A stretch of 64,000 nucleotides of DNA from Neorhizobium vignae (GTDB lineage Bacteria; Pseudomonadota; Alphaproteobacteria; Rhizobiales; Rhizobiaceae), in the NCBI RefSeq assembly GCF_000732195.1, contig NZ_JNNU01000006.1, positions 62,001 to 126,000 on the forward strand, written 5' to 3'. This document shows positions 1 through 9,041 of this stretch, piece by piece. Position numbers and translations under genes: made by a program. Each line of letters begins with the position of its first letter. Position 1 is the first letter of the stretch. Under the pieces are notes generated by a model. It did no database searches, had not been told where the DNA came from, and saw only the letters and a program-made list of their open reading frames with translations.

Positions 1-683
1 GGGGCGTCGGCTGGACAGACGGGGACCTCGGCCACGGCCGGGCCTATCAGTTCAAGAGCCCCGATGGCCATCTGTTCGAGCTCTATTGGGACACCAGGGA
101 ATATGTGGCGCCGCCGGAAGAAAAGCCGGCGCTGAAGAACATCGCCCAGCGTTACCATGGCCGCGGCGCATGCCCGCGCCGCCTCGACCACGTCAATCTG
201 CTCGCTGCCGATGTCAGCCTGATCCGCGAGTTCATGACCACGGCTCTGGGCAGCCGGGTTACCGAGATGATCCAGCTCGACAACGGCCGTCTCGGCGGCT
301 GCTGGTTCACCATCAACAACAAGACCTATGACCTTGCCTGCTCCGAGGACCATACCGGTTCGCATGGCCGTTTCCACCACGTCACCTATGCCTGCGACCA
401 GCGCGAGGACATCCTGCGCGCCGCCGACATCTTCCTGGAAAACGGCGTCCACATCGAATCCGGTCCGCACAAGCACGCGATCCAGGGCACGTTCTTCCTT
501 TATGTCTGGGAGCCCGCCGGCAACCGCGTCGAGCTCGCCAATGCAGGCGCCCGCCTGATCCTGCGGCCGGACTGGAAGCCGGTGGTCTGGACCGAAGCGG
601 ACCGCAAGAAGGGCCAGGCCTGGGGCATGAAGACGATCGAAACCTTCCACACGCACGGCACGCCGCCGGTGGCACACAAGTAA
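1..683 (+). CDS. Extradiol ring-cleavage dioxygenase (VOC, type I), 5'-truncated
   Basis: The reading frame is open from base 3 to the TAA at 681-683, so 226 residues are visible and the N-terminal part lies outside the window. A GTG at 105 is internal, because homologous sequence (FKSPDGHLFELYWD) continues upstream of it. The visible part is a vicinal-oxygen-chelate fold. The three expected Fe(II) ligands of type I extradiol enzymes can be placed: His in LDHVNL (189-191), the second His of FHHVTYA (378-380) and Glu in NRVELA (531-533). It would cleave a catechol-type ring next to the hydroxyls. The substrate is not readable from sequence. The downstream galBCD genes imply a carboxylated catechol such as gallate or protocatechuate. 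The spacing of 15 bp to galB suggests one transcript. Confidence 0.85.
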   Translation, partial: GVGWTDGDLGHGRAYQFKSPDGHLFELYWDTREYVAPPEEKPALKNIAQRYHGRGACPRRLDHVNLLAADVSLIREFMTTALGSRVTEMIQLDNGRLGGCWFTINNKTYDLACSEDHTGSHGRFHHVTYACDQREDILRAADIFLENGVHIESGPHKHAIQGTFFLYVWEPAGNRVELANAGARLILRPDWKPVVWTEADRKKGQAWGMKTIETFHTHGTPPVAHK

Positions 684-698
684 GTCAAGAGGCATCCC

Positions 699-1427
699 AT
701 GGCAAAGACAGCATTGGTCATCAGCGCGCATTCGGCGGATTTCGTCTGGCGTTGCGGCGGCGCGATCGCGCTTCACGAGGAGAAGGGCTATGACGTCACC
801 GTCGTCTGCCTGTCCTATGGCGAGCGCGGCGAAAGCGCCAAGCTCTGGAAGAACCCGGGCATGACGCTCGAAAAGGTGAAGACCGAGCGCCGCAGGGAAG
901 CGGAAAACGCGGCAAAGGCACTCGATGTCACCGACATCCAGTTCTTCGACCTCGGCGACTATCCTCTGGTCGTCGATCAGGACGCCAAGTTCAAGCTGGT
1001 CGACGTGATCCGCAAGGTTCAGCCGGAATTCATGCTCTCCCACTCCAAGTGGGACCCCTACAATACCGACCACATGTATGCGACGCAGGTGGCAATCGAA
1101 GCCCGCATGATCGCCCAGGCCTGGGGCCACAATCCCGGCGAAAAGATCCTTGGCGCGCCGCAACTCTATCTGTTCGAGCCGCACCAGACCGAACAGATGG
1201 AATGGAAGCCGGACGTCTTCCTCGACATCTCGCCCGTCTGGGAAAAGAAGTGGGCGGCCATTCAGTGCATGGAAGGCCAGGAACACCTCTGGGACTTCTA
1301 CAAGAACGTCGCCGAGAACCGTGGGAACCATTTCATGCGCAATTCCGGCGGCCAGGCCAGCGGACGCAAGTCCACCCATGCGGAAGGCTTCCAGTCGGTC
1401 TTCCCGCGCACTCTCGATGAACTTTGA
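699..1427 (+). CDS. galB: 4-oxalomesaconate hydratase, PIG-L family (GalB-like)
   Basis: A 242-aa protein of the PIG-L/LmbE zinc hydrolase fold. It opens with a beta strand and the AHSADFVWRCGG motif, the variant of the usual AHPDD metal motif that GalB-type hydratases carry. GalB adds water to 4-oxalomesaconate (enol form) to give 4-carboxy-4-hydroxy-2-oxoadipate, in the cytoplasm, on the gallate and protocatechuate 4,5-cleavage routes. The start ATG has AAGAGG 6-8 bases upstream. The gene is followed after 16 bp by the matching aldolase and then the tautomerase, which strongly supports this call over a generic deacetylase. Confidence 0.85.
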   Translation: MAKTALVISAHSADFVWRCGGAIALHEEKGYDVTVVCLSYGERGESAKLWKNPGMTLEKVKTERRREAENAAKALDVTDIQFFDLGDYPLVVDQDAKFKLVDVIRKVQPEFMLSHSKWDPYNTDHMYATQVAIEARMIAQAWGHNPGEKILGAPQLYLFEPHQTEQMEWKPDVFLDISPVWEKKWAAIQCMEGQEHLWDFYKNVAENRGNHFMRNSGGQASGRKSTHAEGFQSVFPRTLDEL

Positions 1428-1443
1428 TGGGGGATGAGCTCTG

Positions 1444-2115
1444 ATGTCGGTCGTCGTCCAGAATATCGAGCGCGCGGATCAGTCGGTCATCGACCGGCTG
1501 GCAGCCTGCGGCGTCGCAACCGTCCATGAAGCGCAGGGCCGCAAGGGCCTGCTCGCCAGCTACATGCGGCCGATCTATCCAGGCGCGCGCCTTGCTGCCA
1601 GCGCCGTCACCATTTCCGCCCCTCCGGGCGACAATTGGATGCTGCATGTGGCGATCGAGCAGCTGAAGGCCGGCGACATCCTGCTGCTCGCCCCGACCAG
1701 CCCCTGCGAAGACGGCTATTTCGGCGATCTGCTTGCCACCTCCGCCCAGGCGCGCGGCTGCAAGGGCCTGATCATCGATGCGGGCGTGCGCGACGTGGTC
1801 GATCTCACCGAGATGAAGTTTCCGGTCTGGTCGAAGGCGGTCTATGCGCAGGGTACCGTCAAGGAGACCCTCGGTTCCGTCAACATTCCGGTCGTCTGCG
1901 CCGGCGCCTATGTTCGCCCCGGCGACGTGATCGTTGCCGACGACGACGGTGTCTGCGTGGTTGCTCGCGAGGAAGCCGAAGCGGTTGCCAAGAAGGCGGA
2001 AGCCCGGGTTGCCGCCGAAGAGGGCAAGCGCAAGCGGCTCGCCGCCGGTGAACTCGGCCTCGATATCTACGACATGCGCGGCAAGCTCGCCGAAAAAGGC
2101 CTGAAGTATATCTAA
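1444..2115 (+). CDS. galC: 4-carboxy-4-hydroxy-2-oxoadipate aldolase (LigK/GalC)
   Basis: A 223-aa RraA-like class II aldolase, the usual length for LigK/GalC/ProA. The fold's signature is present: a nucleotide-like glycine-rich segment and [14 protein letters not shown], in which R116 and D117 correspond to the Arg/Asp pair that binds pyruvate and the divalent metal. It splits 4-carboxy-4-hydroxy-2-oxoadipate into pyruvate and oxaloacetate, the last step of the pathway, and commonly also decarboxylates oxaloacetate. The C-terminal stretch rich in Lys, Ala and Glu (about residues 180-200) is the helical arm found in the family. It lies between the hydratase and tautomerase genes of the same pathway. 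Confidence 0.9.
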   Translation: MSVVVQNIERADQSVIDRLAACGVATVHEAQGRKGLLASYMRPIYPGARLAASAVTISAPPGDNWMLHVAIEQLKAGDILLLAPTSPCEDGYFGDLLATSAQARGCKGLIIDAGVRDVVDLTEMKFPVWSKAVYAQGTVKETLGSVNIPVVCAGAYVRPGDVIVADDDGVCVVAREEAEAVAKKAEARVAAEEGKRKRLAAGELGLDIYDMRGKLAEKGLKYI

Positions 2116-2133
2116 AGCGGTGGAGGCCGCTTT

Positions 2134-2161
2134 CCCTTCTCCCCGCTGGGGAGAAGAAGGG
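2134..2161. repeat. Short palindrome of rhizobial intergenic type before galD
   Basis: CTTCTCCCC (2136-2144) and GGGGAGAAG (2148-2156) form a perfect 9-bp stem with a 3-base loop, flanked by CCC and GGG. The right arm ends where the galD ribosome-binding site (AAGGGAGA, 2158-2165) begins. Sequences of this look are common intergenic repeats in rhizobia. Here it could also act as an mRNA hairpin that affects galD translation. Confidence 0.6.
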
Positions 2162-2169
2162 AGATCGAG

Positions 2170-3225
2170 ATGAATGAAACTGAAATCGGCATCCGCTGCA
2201 TGTGGATGCGTGGCGGCACGTCCAAAGGCGGATATTTTCTAGCCGACGACCTGCCGGCCGACCGCGACAATTTTCTGCTGCGGGTGATGGGTTCGCCCGA
2301 CCCCCGCCAGATCGACGGCATGGGCGGCGCCCATCCGCTCACCTCCAAGGTGGCGGTGGTCCGGAAGTCCGAGCGGGAAGGGGTCGATGTCGACTATCTC
2401 TTCCTGCAGGTCTTCGTCGATCAGCCGATCGTCACCGACGCGCAGAACTGCGGCAATATCCTTGCCGGCATCGGGCCTTTCGCGATCGAGCGCGGGCTGG
2501 TGCCGGTCAAGGGCGAAAAGACCGAAGTCTCGATCTTCATGGAAAACACCGGGCAGATCGCCATCGCGACGATCGAAACGCCCGGTGGCCAGGCGACCTA
2601 CAAGGGCGAGGCCCGGATCGACGGCGTGCCGGGAACCTCCGCGCCGGTGCCGATCGTGTTTGCGGATACGGCCGGTTCCTCCTGCGGCGTGCTGCTGCCG
2701 ACCGGAAACGCGGTCGATGTGATCGACGGCATCGCCTGCACGCTGATCGACAACGGCATGCCCTGCGTCGTCATGCGCGGCGACGTGCTTGGCATTACCG
2801 GCACCGCGAGCCCCAAGGATCTCGAAGCGAACCAGGAACTGCGCGCCAAGCTGGAGGCGATTCGGCTGAAGGCCGGGCCGATGATGAATCTCGGCGACGT
2901 CACCAAGAAATCCGTGCCGAAGATGACCATGGTCTCTGCACCGACGGCGGGTGGGGCGATCTCGACCCGCACCTTCATCCCGCATACGTGCCATGATGCG
3001 ATCGGCGTGCTCGGCGCGGTCAGCGTTGCGACCGCCTGCCTTCTGCCGGAAGGTCCGGCTTCCGAACTGGCCGTCATCCCGGAAGGTGACGAGAAGCTGT
3101 TGTCGATCGAGCATCCGACCGGCGAGATGAGCGTCATCGCCACCATGAAGGATGGCGAAGTCCATCGTGCGGCGGTGTTGCGCACGGCGCGCAAGCTTTT
3201 CGACGGCGTTGTTTTCGGCGACTGA
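2170..3225 (+). CDS. galD: 4-oxalomesaconate tautomerase, PrpF family (GalD-like)
   Basis: A 351-aa PrpF-superfamily protein (diaminopimelate-epimerase-like two-domain fold), close to the 361 aa of GalD. The N-terminus IRCMWMRGGTSKGGYF and the QNCGNILAGIGPFAIE segment are the typical PrpF/GalD glycine and cysteine motifs, and a second conserved region lies around GTSAPVPIVF. GalD converts the keto form of 4-oxalomesaconate to the enol form used by GalB. PrpF itself (2-methylaconitate isomerase) is the alternative, but no prpC or acnD is nearby and galB and galC are directly upstream. The start ATG has GGGAGA 6 bases upstream. Confidence 0.85.
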   Translation: MNETEIGIRCMWMRGGTSKGGYFLADDLPADRDNFLLRVMGSPDPRQIDGMGGAHPLTSKVAVVRKSEREGVDVDYLFLQVFVDQPIVTDAQNCGNILAGIGPFAIERGLVPVKGEKTEVSIFMENTGQIAIATIETPGGQATYKGEARIDGVPGTSAPVPIVFADTAGSSCGVLLPTGNAVDVIDGIACTLIDNGMPCVVMRGDVLGITGTASPKDLEANQELRAKLEAIRLKAGPMMNLGDVTKKSVPKMTMVSAPTAGGAISTRTFIPHTCHDAIGVLGAVSVATACLLPEGPASELAVIPEGDEKLLSIEHPTGEMSVIATMKDGEVHRAAVLRTARKLFDGVVFGD

Positions 3226-3240
3226 AAGTAGGACACGGGC

Positions 3241-4113
3241 ATGAGGATCGCATTTCTGGGTTTTGGCGAAGCTGCACGTGCCTTCCATGACAGCCTGGCG
3301 CCCAAGCTTAAGAACGGCGAATTCCGTGCCTATGATCTGCTGCTCGGCGATGCCGAAAAGGCGGGGGAAATGCAGACGGCGATGACAAGCCGTGGCGTCA
3401 GGCCGGAAGCGTCGCCTGCGGGTCTTGCCGATGCCGAGTGGATCTTCAGCGCGGTCACGGCCGACCAGAGCCTGATTGCCGCGCAGTCGATCGTGTCGCA
3501 TCTCGGCCAGGGCGCACTGCTGATCGACATCAATTCGGTCTCCCCCGGCCGCAAGCGCGAGACTGCCGCGCTGATCAACGAGACGGGCGCCGACTATCTC
3601 GACATGGCCGTCATGGCCCCGGTCCATCCGAAGGGCCATGCGACGCCGGTTCTGATTGCCGGCAAGAGCGCCGCCGAGCTTCTGGAGCGTTTTCAAAGCC
3701 TGGGCTTCAGCGCGGAAGTTGCTGGTGAGGCGGTCGGTTCAGCGACGGCCATCAAGATGGTACGGTCCGTTTTCGTCAAAGGCCTGGAAGCGATTACCGT
3801 CGAGGCGCTGCTCGCGGCAGAGGCCTCGGGCTGCTTCGAGGAAATTTTAACCTCGCTCTCCCAGAGCTTTCCGGGTCTCGATTGGTCGAAATTCCCGGAT
3901 TACCAGTTCGAGCGCACGACCCGGCACGGCCGTCGCCGGGCCGCCGAGATGCGCGAAAGCGGTGTCACGCTCGATGCGCTGGGGCTGAACGGCGGTCTTG
4001 CCCGCGAGATTGCCACCATCCAGGACGAGATGGCGGCAAGCGGCGTGAAGCCGACCGACGATCTCAGGGACACAGTTGCCCGGGTTCTTTCGGCGCGGCG
4101 TCAAGGCAAATAA
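3241..4113 (+). CDS. NAD(P)-dependent oxidoreductase, 6PGDH-like with DUF1932 C-terminus
   Basis: A 290-aa protein. The N-terminal Rossmann fold begins MRIAFLGFGEAARAF, a GxGxxA-type dinucleotide motif at residues 7-12. The middle resembles 3-hydroxyisobutyrate/6-phosphogluconate dehydrogenases (DINSVSPGRKRE, about residues 97-108, is the substrate-site loop). The C-terminal helical part matches the DUF1932 family, including IKMVRSVFVKGLEAI, whose Lys occupies the usual catalytic position. It is 15 bp after galD, so it belongs to the ring-cleavage operon. The substrate is unknown. One possibility is oxidation of a ring-cleavage semialdehyde, as LigC does in other bacteria, but that is inference from position only. 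Confidence 0.75.
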   Translation: MRIAFLGFGEAARAFHDSLAPKLKNGEFRAYDLLLGDAEKAGEMQTAMTSRGVRPEASPAGLADAEWIFSAVTADQSLIAAQSIVSHLGQGALLIDINSVSPGRKRETAALINETGADYLDMAVMAPVHPKGHATPVLIAGKSAAELLERFQSLGFSAEVAGEAVGSATAIKMVRSVFVKGLEAITVEALLAAEASGCFEEILTSLSQSFPGLDWSKFPDYQFERTTRHGRRRAAEMRESGVTLDALGLNGGLAREIATIQDEMAASGVKPTDDLRDTVARVLSARRQGK

Positions 4114-4137
4114 GCTCGCCTCTTCAGCGCGTTGCCG

Positions 4138-4144
4138 TGTATAC
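4138..4144. promoter_or_regulatory. GTATAC-type half-perfect operator before the GntR gene
   Basis: CCGTGTATACGCGG is a near-palindrome centred on GTATAC, 25 bp after the stop of the DUF1932 gene. It shares its core with the sites at 4197 and 5135. It is probably a lower-affinity site for the adjacent GntR/FCD regulator. Inference from motif recurrence only. Confidence 0.4.
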
Positions 4145-4196
4145 GCGGCATGTTTTTTCCGCTCGAACCCGCACCGTCATCCACAGCCCAAATCCC

Positions 4197-4204
4197 TGTA
4201 TACA
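4197..4204. promoter_or_regulatory. TGTATACA operator before the GntR gene
   Basis: A perfect 8-bp palindrome TGTATACA followed by TGA, about 90 bp before the regulator start. The same TGTATACATGA string occurs inside the perfect 16-bp palindrome before ligM. FCD-type GntR proteins commonly bind short palindromes of this kind, so autoregulation is likely. Confidence 0.55.
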
Positions 4205-4292
4205 TGAGGCTTGGCCAATCCATCAGATATGGCTAAGATTTGTGATCGACAGGCGGAGGTTGCGCCGGCTTGTCTCAGGCAAAGGTGCGGAT

Positions 4293-5027
4293 TTGGAAGA
4301 GACCTCGAGAACGACCCACACGATGCGTGCGCTGATGGAGCTGCGCAAGAAAATCCTCAGCGGTGACTATCCCGGCGGCACCCGGCTCTTCGAAGTCTCG
4401 CTGGCCGAGACGCTGCAGATTTCCCGGACGCCGGTCCGCGAGGTGATGTCCCGTCTGGCGGAAGAGGGGTTGCTCGACCGGCTGGCGAATGGCGGTTTCG
4501 TGGTCCGCAGCTTCACCTATGCGGATGCCGTCGATGCGATCGAGTTGCGCGGCGTGCTGGAAGGGACCGCGGCGCGGCTTGCCGCCGAACGCGGCGTCTC
4601 CCAGGCCGGATTGGATCAGCTTCGGGAAATCCAGGCCCGGCTCGACGATTGTTTCGGCGAAGCCGCGGACGATGTGGATCTGGAAGCCTATTCCGAAGCG
4701 AATGCCAAGTTTCATACCGTGCTGGTCGAACTTTCCGGCAGCACGGTGATCCAGCGGGAGGTCGAGCGCGCGACACGGCTGCCGTTCGCGTCGCCGTCGG
4801 CTTTCCTGTCAGGCCGGGCCCATGTGGCGGCCTTCCGTCAGTCGCTGCATATCGCGCAGGAGCAGCATCGCACTTTGGTGTCGGCGATCGCCGGGCGCGA
4901 GGGCGCGCGGGCGGAATTCATTGCCCGCGAACATGCCCGCATCGCCCGCAAGAACCTCGAATACGCCGTGTTCGAGGATCCGGAACTGATGCTGACCGTG
5001 CCCGGCCTGGTGCTCCTCAACTCTTGA
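4293..5027 (+). CDS. GntR-family regulator, FCD subfamily
   Basis: About 244 aa. The N-terminal winged helix includes LRKKILSGDYPGG and LAETLQISRTPVREVMSRL, the classical GntR HTH with the SRTPVRE recognition helix. The C-terminal FCD ligand domain holds the characteristic NAKFHTVLVELSGS and later His residues (EQHRTLVSAI, AREHARIARKN). The frame is open far upstream, but protein-like sequence begins only near here. I chose TTG 4293 because AAAGGTG lies 6 bases before it; ATG 4323 is an alternative without a clear ribosome-binding site. It sits between the gal operon and ligM, with TGTATAC sites on both sides, so it is the probable pathway-specific repressor responding to an aromatic intermediate. 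Confidence 0.8.
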   Translation: MEETSRTTHTMRALMELRKKILSGDYPGGTRLFEVSLAETLQISRTPVREVMSRLAEEGLLDRLANGGFVVRSFTYADAVDAIELRGVLEGTAARLAAERGVSQAGLDQLREIQARLDDCFGEAADDVDLEAYSEANAKFHTVLVELSGSTVIQREVERATRLPFASPSAFLSGRAHVAAFRQSLHIAQEQHRTLVSAIAGREGARAEFIAREHARIARKNLEYAVFEDPELMLTVPGLVLLNS

Positions 5028-5117
5028 GACACGTCTGCCTTCCGCAGTTTTGATGCGCGGAGGCCTTCGGTTTACTATCCGGAGGCGTTCGTCAGCCTGC
5101 CGAATATTTCCCCTTGA

Positions 5118-6599
<1,482 letters not shown>

Positions 6600-6605
6600 T
6601 CGATG

Positions 6606-6636
6606 GGCGTGCGAGAACGGGTTGTTCTCGCACGCC
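6606..6636 (+). promoter_or_regulatory. Perfect 13-bp hairpin between ligM and metF
   Basis: GGCGTGCGAGAAC (6606-6618) pairs with 6624-6636 around the loop GGGTT. No T-run follows, so it is not a standard intrinsic terminator. It probably stabilises the ligM message or partly attenuates metF, allowing unequal expression of the two genes. Confidence 0.6.
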
Positions 6637-6691
6637 GCTCCGTCCGTCTGACCGGACATTTTTCATTGGCTAAACGGGGGGAGGATCAACA

Positions 6692-7615
6692 ATGGCACTT
6701 TTGAATCTTTTCAGGGGTAAGCAGGAAGAGAAGTCCGTGGAGCCGGCCAGCTTCAGGGACCTTATCGACGGCTATTCCATCGAAGTCATGCCGCGCACGG
6801 CGGCCAAGATCGAAGATTTCAAGGCCCTGCTGCCGAAGGGTACGCGGGTCTATATCGCCCATATCGACGGGACTCCTATCGAGGACATGGTGCACACCGC
6901 AAGGCGCCTGCACGAAGACGGCTTCCCGGTCATGCCGCATTTCCCCTCCCGCATCATTGCAAGCCATGCGATCCTGGAGGACTGGATCAAGCGCTACAGA
7001 AACGAGGCGGGCGTGGACCAGGCGCTGCTGCTCGGCGGCGGCGTCTCGACGCCGGCCGGCGATTTCGACAGTTCCATCCAGCTGATCGAGACCGGCCTGT
7101 TCGACCGCTACGGCTTCAAGCGGCTGCATGTCGCCGGCCACCCGGAAGGCAACAAGGACATCGACAAGGATGGCGGTTACAGGATCGTCGACGAGGCGTT
7201 GAAGTTCAAGCAGGCCTATTCCGAGCGCACCGATGCGGACATGGCGATCGCCACGCAGTTCGCCTTCGATGCCAAGCCGGTCATCGCCTGGGCCGAGCGT
7301 ATCGCTGCAGCCGGGGTCAAGTTGCCGATCCATCTCGGGATTGCCGGGCCGACCAAGCTGCAGACACTCATCAAGTTCGCCATCGCCTGCGGCGTCGGCC
7401 CCTCGCTCGGCGTGCTGCAGAAGCGCGCGATGGACCTCAGCAAGCTCCTGGTTCCCTACGAGCCGACGGAAGTGCTGACCGAGATCGCCGACTACAAGGC
7501 TTCCCATCCGGAAAGCCTGATCCAGCAGATCCATGTCTTCCCGCTCGGCGGCATCCGTGCCAGCGCGGAATGGATGAACGAACAGCTGACCGGCGAGCGC
7601 AACGTCGCACCGTGA
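6692..7615 (+). CDS. metF: Methylenetetrahydrofolate reductase-like protein
   Basis: A 307-aa TIM-barrel protein of the MetF/MTHFR superfamily. It shows the early Glu in GYSIEVMPRTAAKIEDF, ALLLGGGVSTPAGDF (folate/flavin site region) and the C-terminal HLGIAGPTKLQTLIKFA stretch. In LigM systems a reductase of this family oxidises the 5-methyl-THF made by O-demethylation back to methylene-THF. It is rather divergent from housekeeping MetF, which fits a dedicated catabolic copy. The start ATG has GGGGGAGG 8 bases upstream. No formyl-THF ligase (ligH) follows in the window. Confidence 0.8.
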   Translation: MALLNLFRGKQEEKSVEPASFRDLIDGYSIEVMPRTAAKIEDFKALLPKGTRVYIAHIDGTPIEDMVHTARRLHEDGFPVMPHFPSRIIASHAILEDWIKRYRNEAGVDQALLLGGGVSTPAGDFDSSIQLIETGLFDRYGFKRLHVAGHPEGNKDIDKDGGYRIVDEALKFKQAYSERTDADMAIATQFAFDAKPVIAWAERIAAAGVKLPIHLGIAGPTKLQTLIKFAIACGVGPSLGVLQKRAMDLSKLLVPYEPTEVLTEIADYKASHPESLIQQIHVFPLGGIRASAEWMNEQLTGERNVAP

Positions 7616-7696
7616 ATTAACCGAGGCGGGGCAAGTGCCGGACTTGCACCGTTTCGACCCGCTGCCGGGAGGAGAAAGGCAGGGGAGGACAGGCAC

Positions 7697-8947
7697 GTGG
7701 ACTACCCCAATCTGCGCCATATCCGTCTTTTCTGCGCCTGCCTGCGCACCGGCTCGCTGACGCGGGCGGCCGATATCGTCGGCGTGACCCAGCCGGCGGC
7801 CTCGCAGGCGATTTCGCGCCTCGAAGACCGCTTCGGAACGCGGCTTCTCGAGCGCGGGCCGGGGCATGCGATGGCGACGCCGGCAGGCCGGGTCGTCCAG
7901 GCCCGGTCGCTCAGGGCGCTCGATCTTATCCGGACCGGCTGCCAGAAGCTCCAGGCGGATTCGGGTTCGCGCGGCTCCGGTGCCGATGCAAGGCTGACCA
8001 TCTCCCACCTGCGCGCCCTGCAGGCCTTTGCCCAGACCGGAGGGTTTCCGGGTGCCGCGCGTATCCTCGAGCAATCGGGTGCCGCGGTTCAGCGCACGGC
8101 CCGCAACGCGGAGGCAATCCTCGGCACAAGCCTTTTTGAGGCCGATGGCCGCGCGACGCGGTTCACCGGCGCCGGTCGCGCCGTTGCCCGCTGGGCCGGC
8201 CTTTCGCTGAAGGAGCTCGGCAACGCCACCGAGGAAGTGCAGGAGCTGCGCGGCAAGTTCGACGGCCTGGTATCGATCGGCGCGCTGCCTATGGCGCGCA
8301 CCACCATCGTGCCCGATGCCATTGCCTCGCTGGCCCTCACCCATCCGCTGGCGCGGTTCGAGATTCTCGAAGGCAGCTACGAGCAGCTCCTCAGCGATCT
8401 GGAAATGGGACATATCGATTTTCTGATCGGCGCGCTGCGCAGCCGCCTGACGCCGACACTGAGCGAAGAACCGCTTTTCGATTTTCGGCTGGCGGTTATC
8501 GCGGGTGCCGGTCATCCGCTTTCGGGCAAGACGGATGTCTCGCTTGCCGAACTTGCCTCCTATCCATGGGTGGTGGCGCGCAAGGGGACGCCCAACCGCA
8601 GCACGTTCGATGCCCTGGCGGCGAAGTTTCCCGATGGACCGCCGATGCAGGGGACCGTCGAGACGGGCTCGCTGACGGCTCTGCGGGGTATCCTGATGCA
8701 GACGGATCGGCTGGCGCTGCTCTCCCGCCATCAGCTCCGGCACGAGTTGAAGGCCGGGTTCCTCGCGCTTCTGAACTACGAAGTGCCCGGAAAGCCGCTG
8801 TCGATCGGCATCACCACCCGCCGCAACTGGCAGCCGACGGCTCTCCAGGCGGAATATCTGGCGGCGATCCGGCGCGTGGTCGCGACGGAGGAGGCAGTCA
8901 GCGCGCCTGGCGGCAGCCGCCTGCCTTCGCTGAAGGCCGCCGAGTAG
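7697..8947 (+). CDS. LysR-type regulator with two N-terminal HTH domains
   Basis: 416 aa, about 100 longer than a normal LysR protein. The first HTH covers residues 5-65 (SLTRAADIVGVTQPAASQAISRLE). A second, more divergent HTH_1 copy covers about residues 98-155 (LRALQAFAQTGGFPGAARIL, then RNAEAILGTSLFE). A substrate-binding domain follows, from about residue 185. This layout occurs in the GbpR-type subgroup known from rhizobia and agrobacteria. The start is GTG 7697 with GGGGAGGA upstream. It follows metF by 81 bp on the same strand and probably senses an aromatic or sugar-acid effector. The target genes are unknown. Confidence 0.85.
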   Translation: MDYPNLRHIRLFCACLRTGSLTRAADIVGVTQPAASQAISRLEDRFGTRLLERGPGHAMATPAGRVVQARSLRALDLIRTGCQKLQADSGSRGSGADARLTISHLRALQAFAQTGGFPGAARILEQSGAAVQRTARNAEAILGTSLFEADGRATRFTGAGRAVARWAGLSLKELGNATEEVQELRGKFDGLVSIGALPMARTTIVPDAIASLALTHPLARFEILEGSYEQLLSDLEMGHIDFLIGALRSRLTPTLSEEPLFDFRLAVIAGAGHPLSGKTDVSLAELASYPWVVARKGTPNRSTFDALAAKFPDGPPMQGTVETGSLTALRGILMQTDRLALLSRHQLRHELKAGFLALLNYEVPGKPLSIGITTRRNWQPTALQAEYLAAIRRVVATEEAVSAPGGSRLPSLKAAE

Positions 8948-9041
8948 CACCACTTGCCATTGCAGTTTTCGCAGTTATCGTTATTGCCGCGTATGTCCGG
9001 CCGGTCGATGTCGCGCGCCGTCAGGAAAGAGCGGGAGCATC

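Noticed and set aside
3882..4292. N-terminal extension of the GntR regulator inside the preceding gene
   Set aside because: It overlaps the DUF1932 gene by over 200 bp and both operator sites, and is Arg/His-rich and not GntR-like; the HTH begins downstream.
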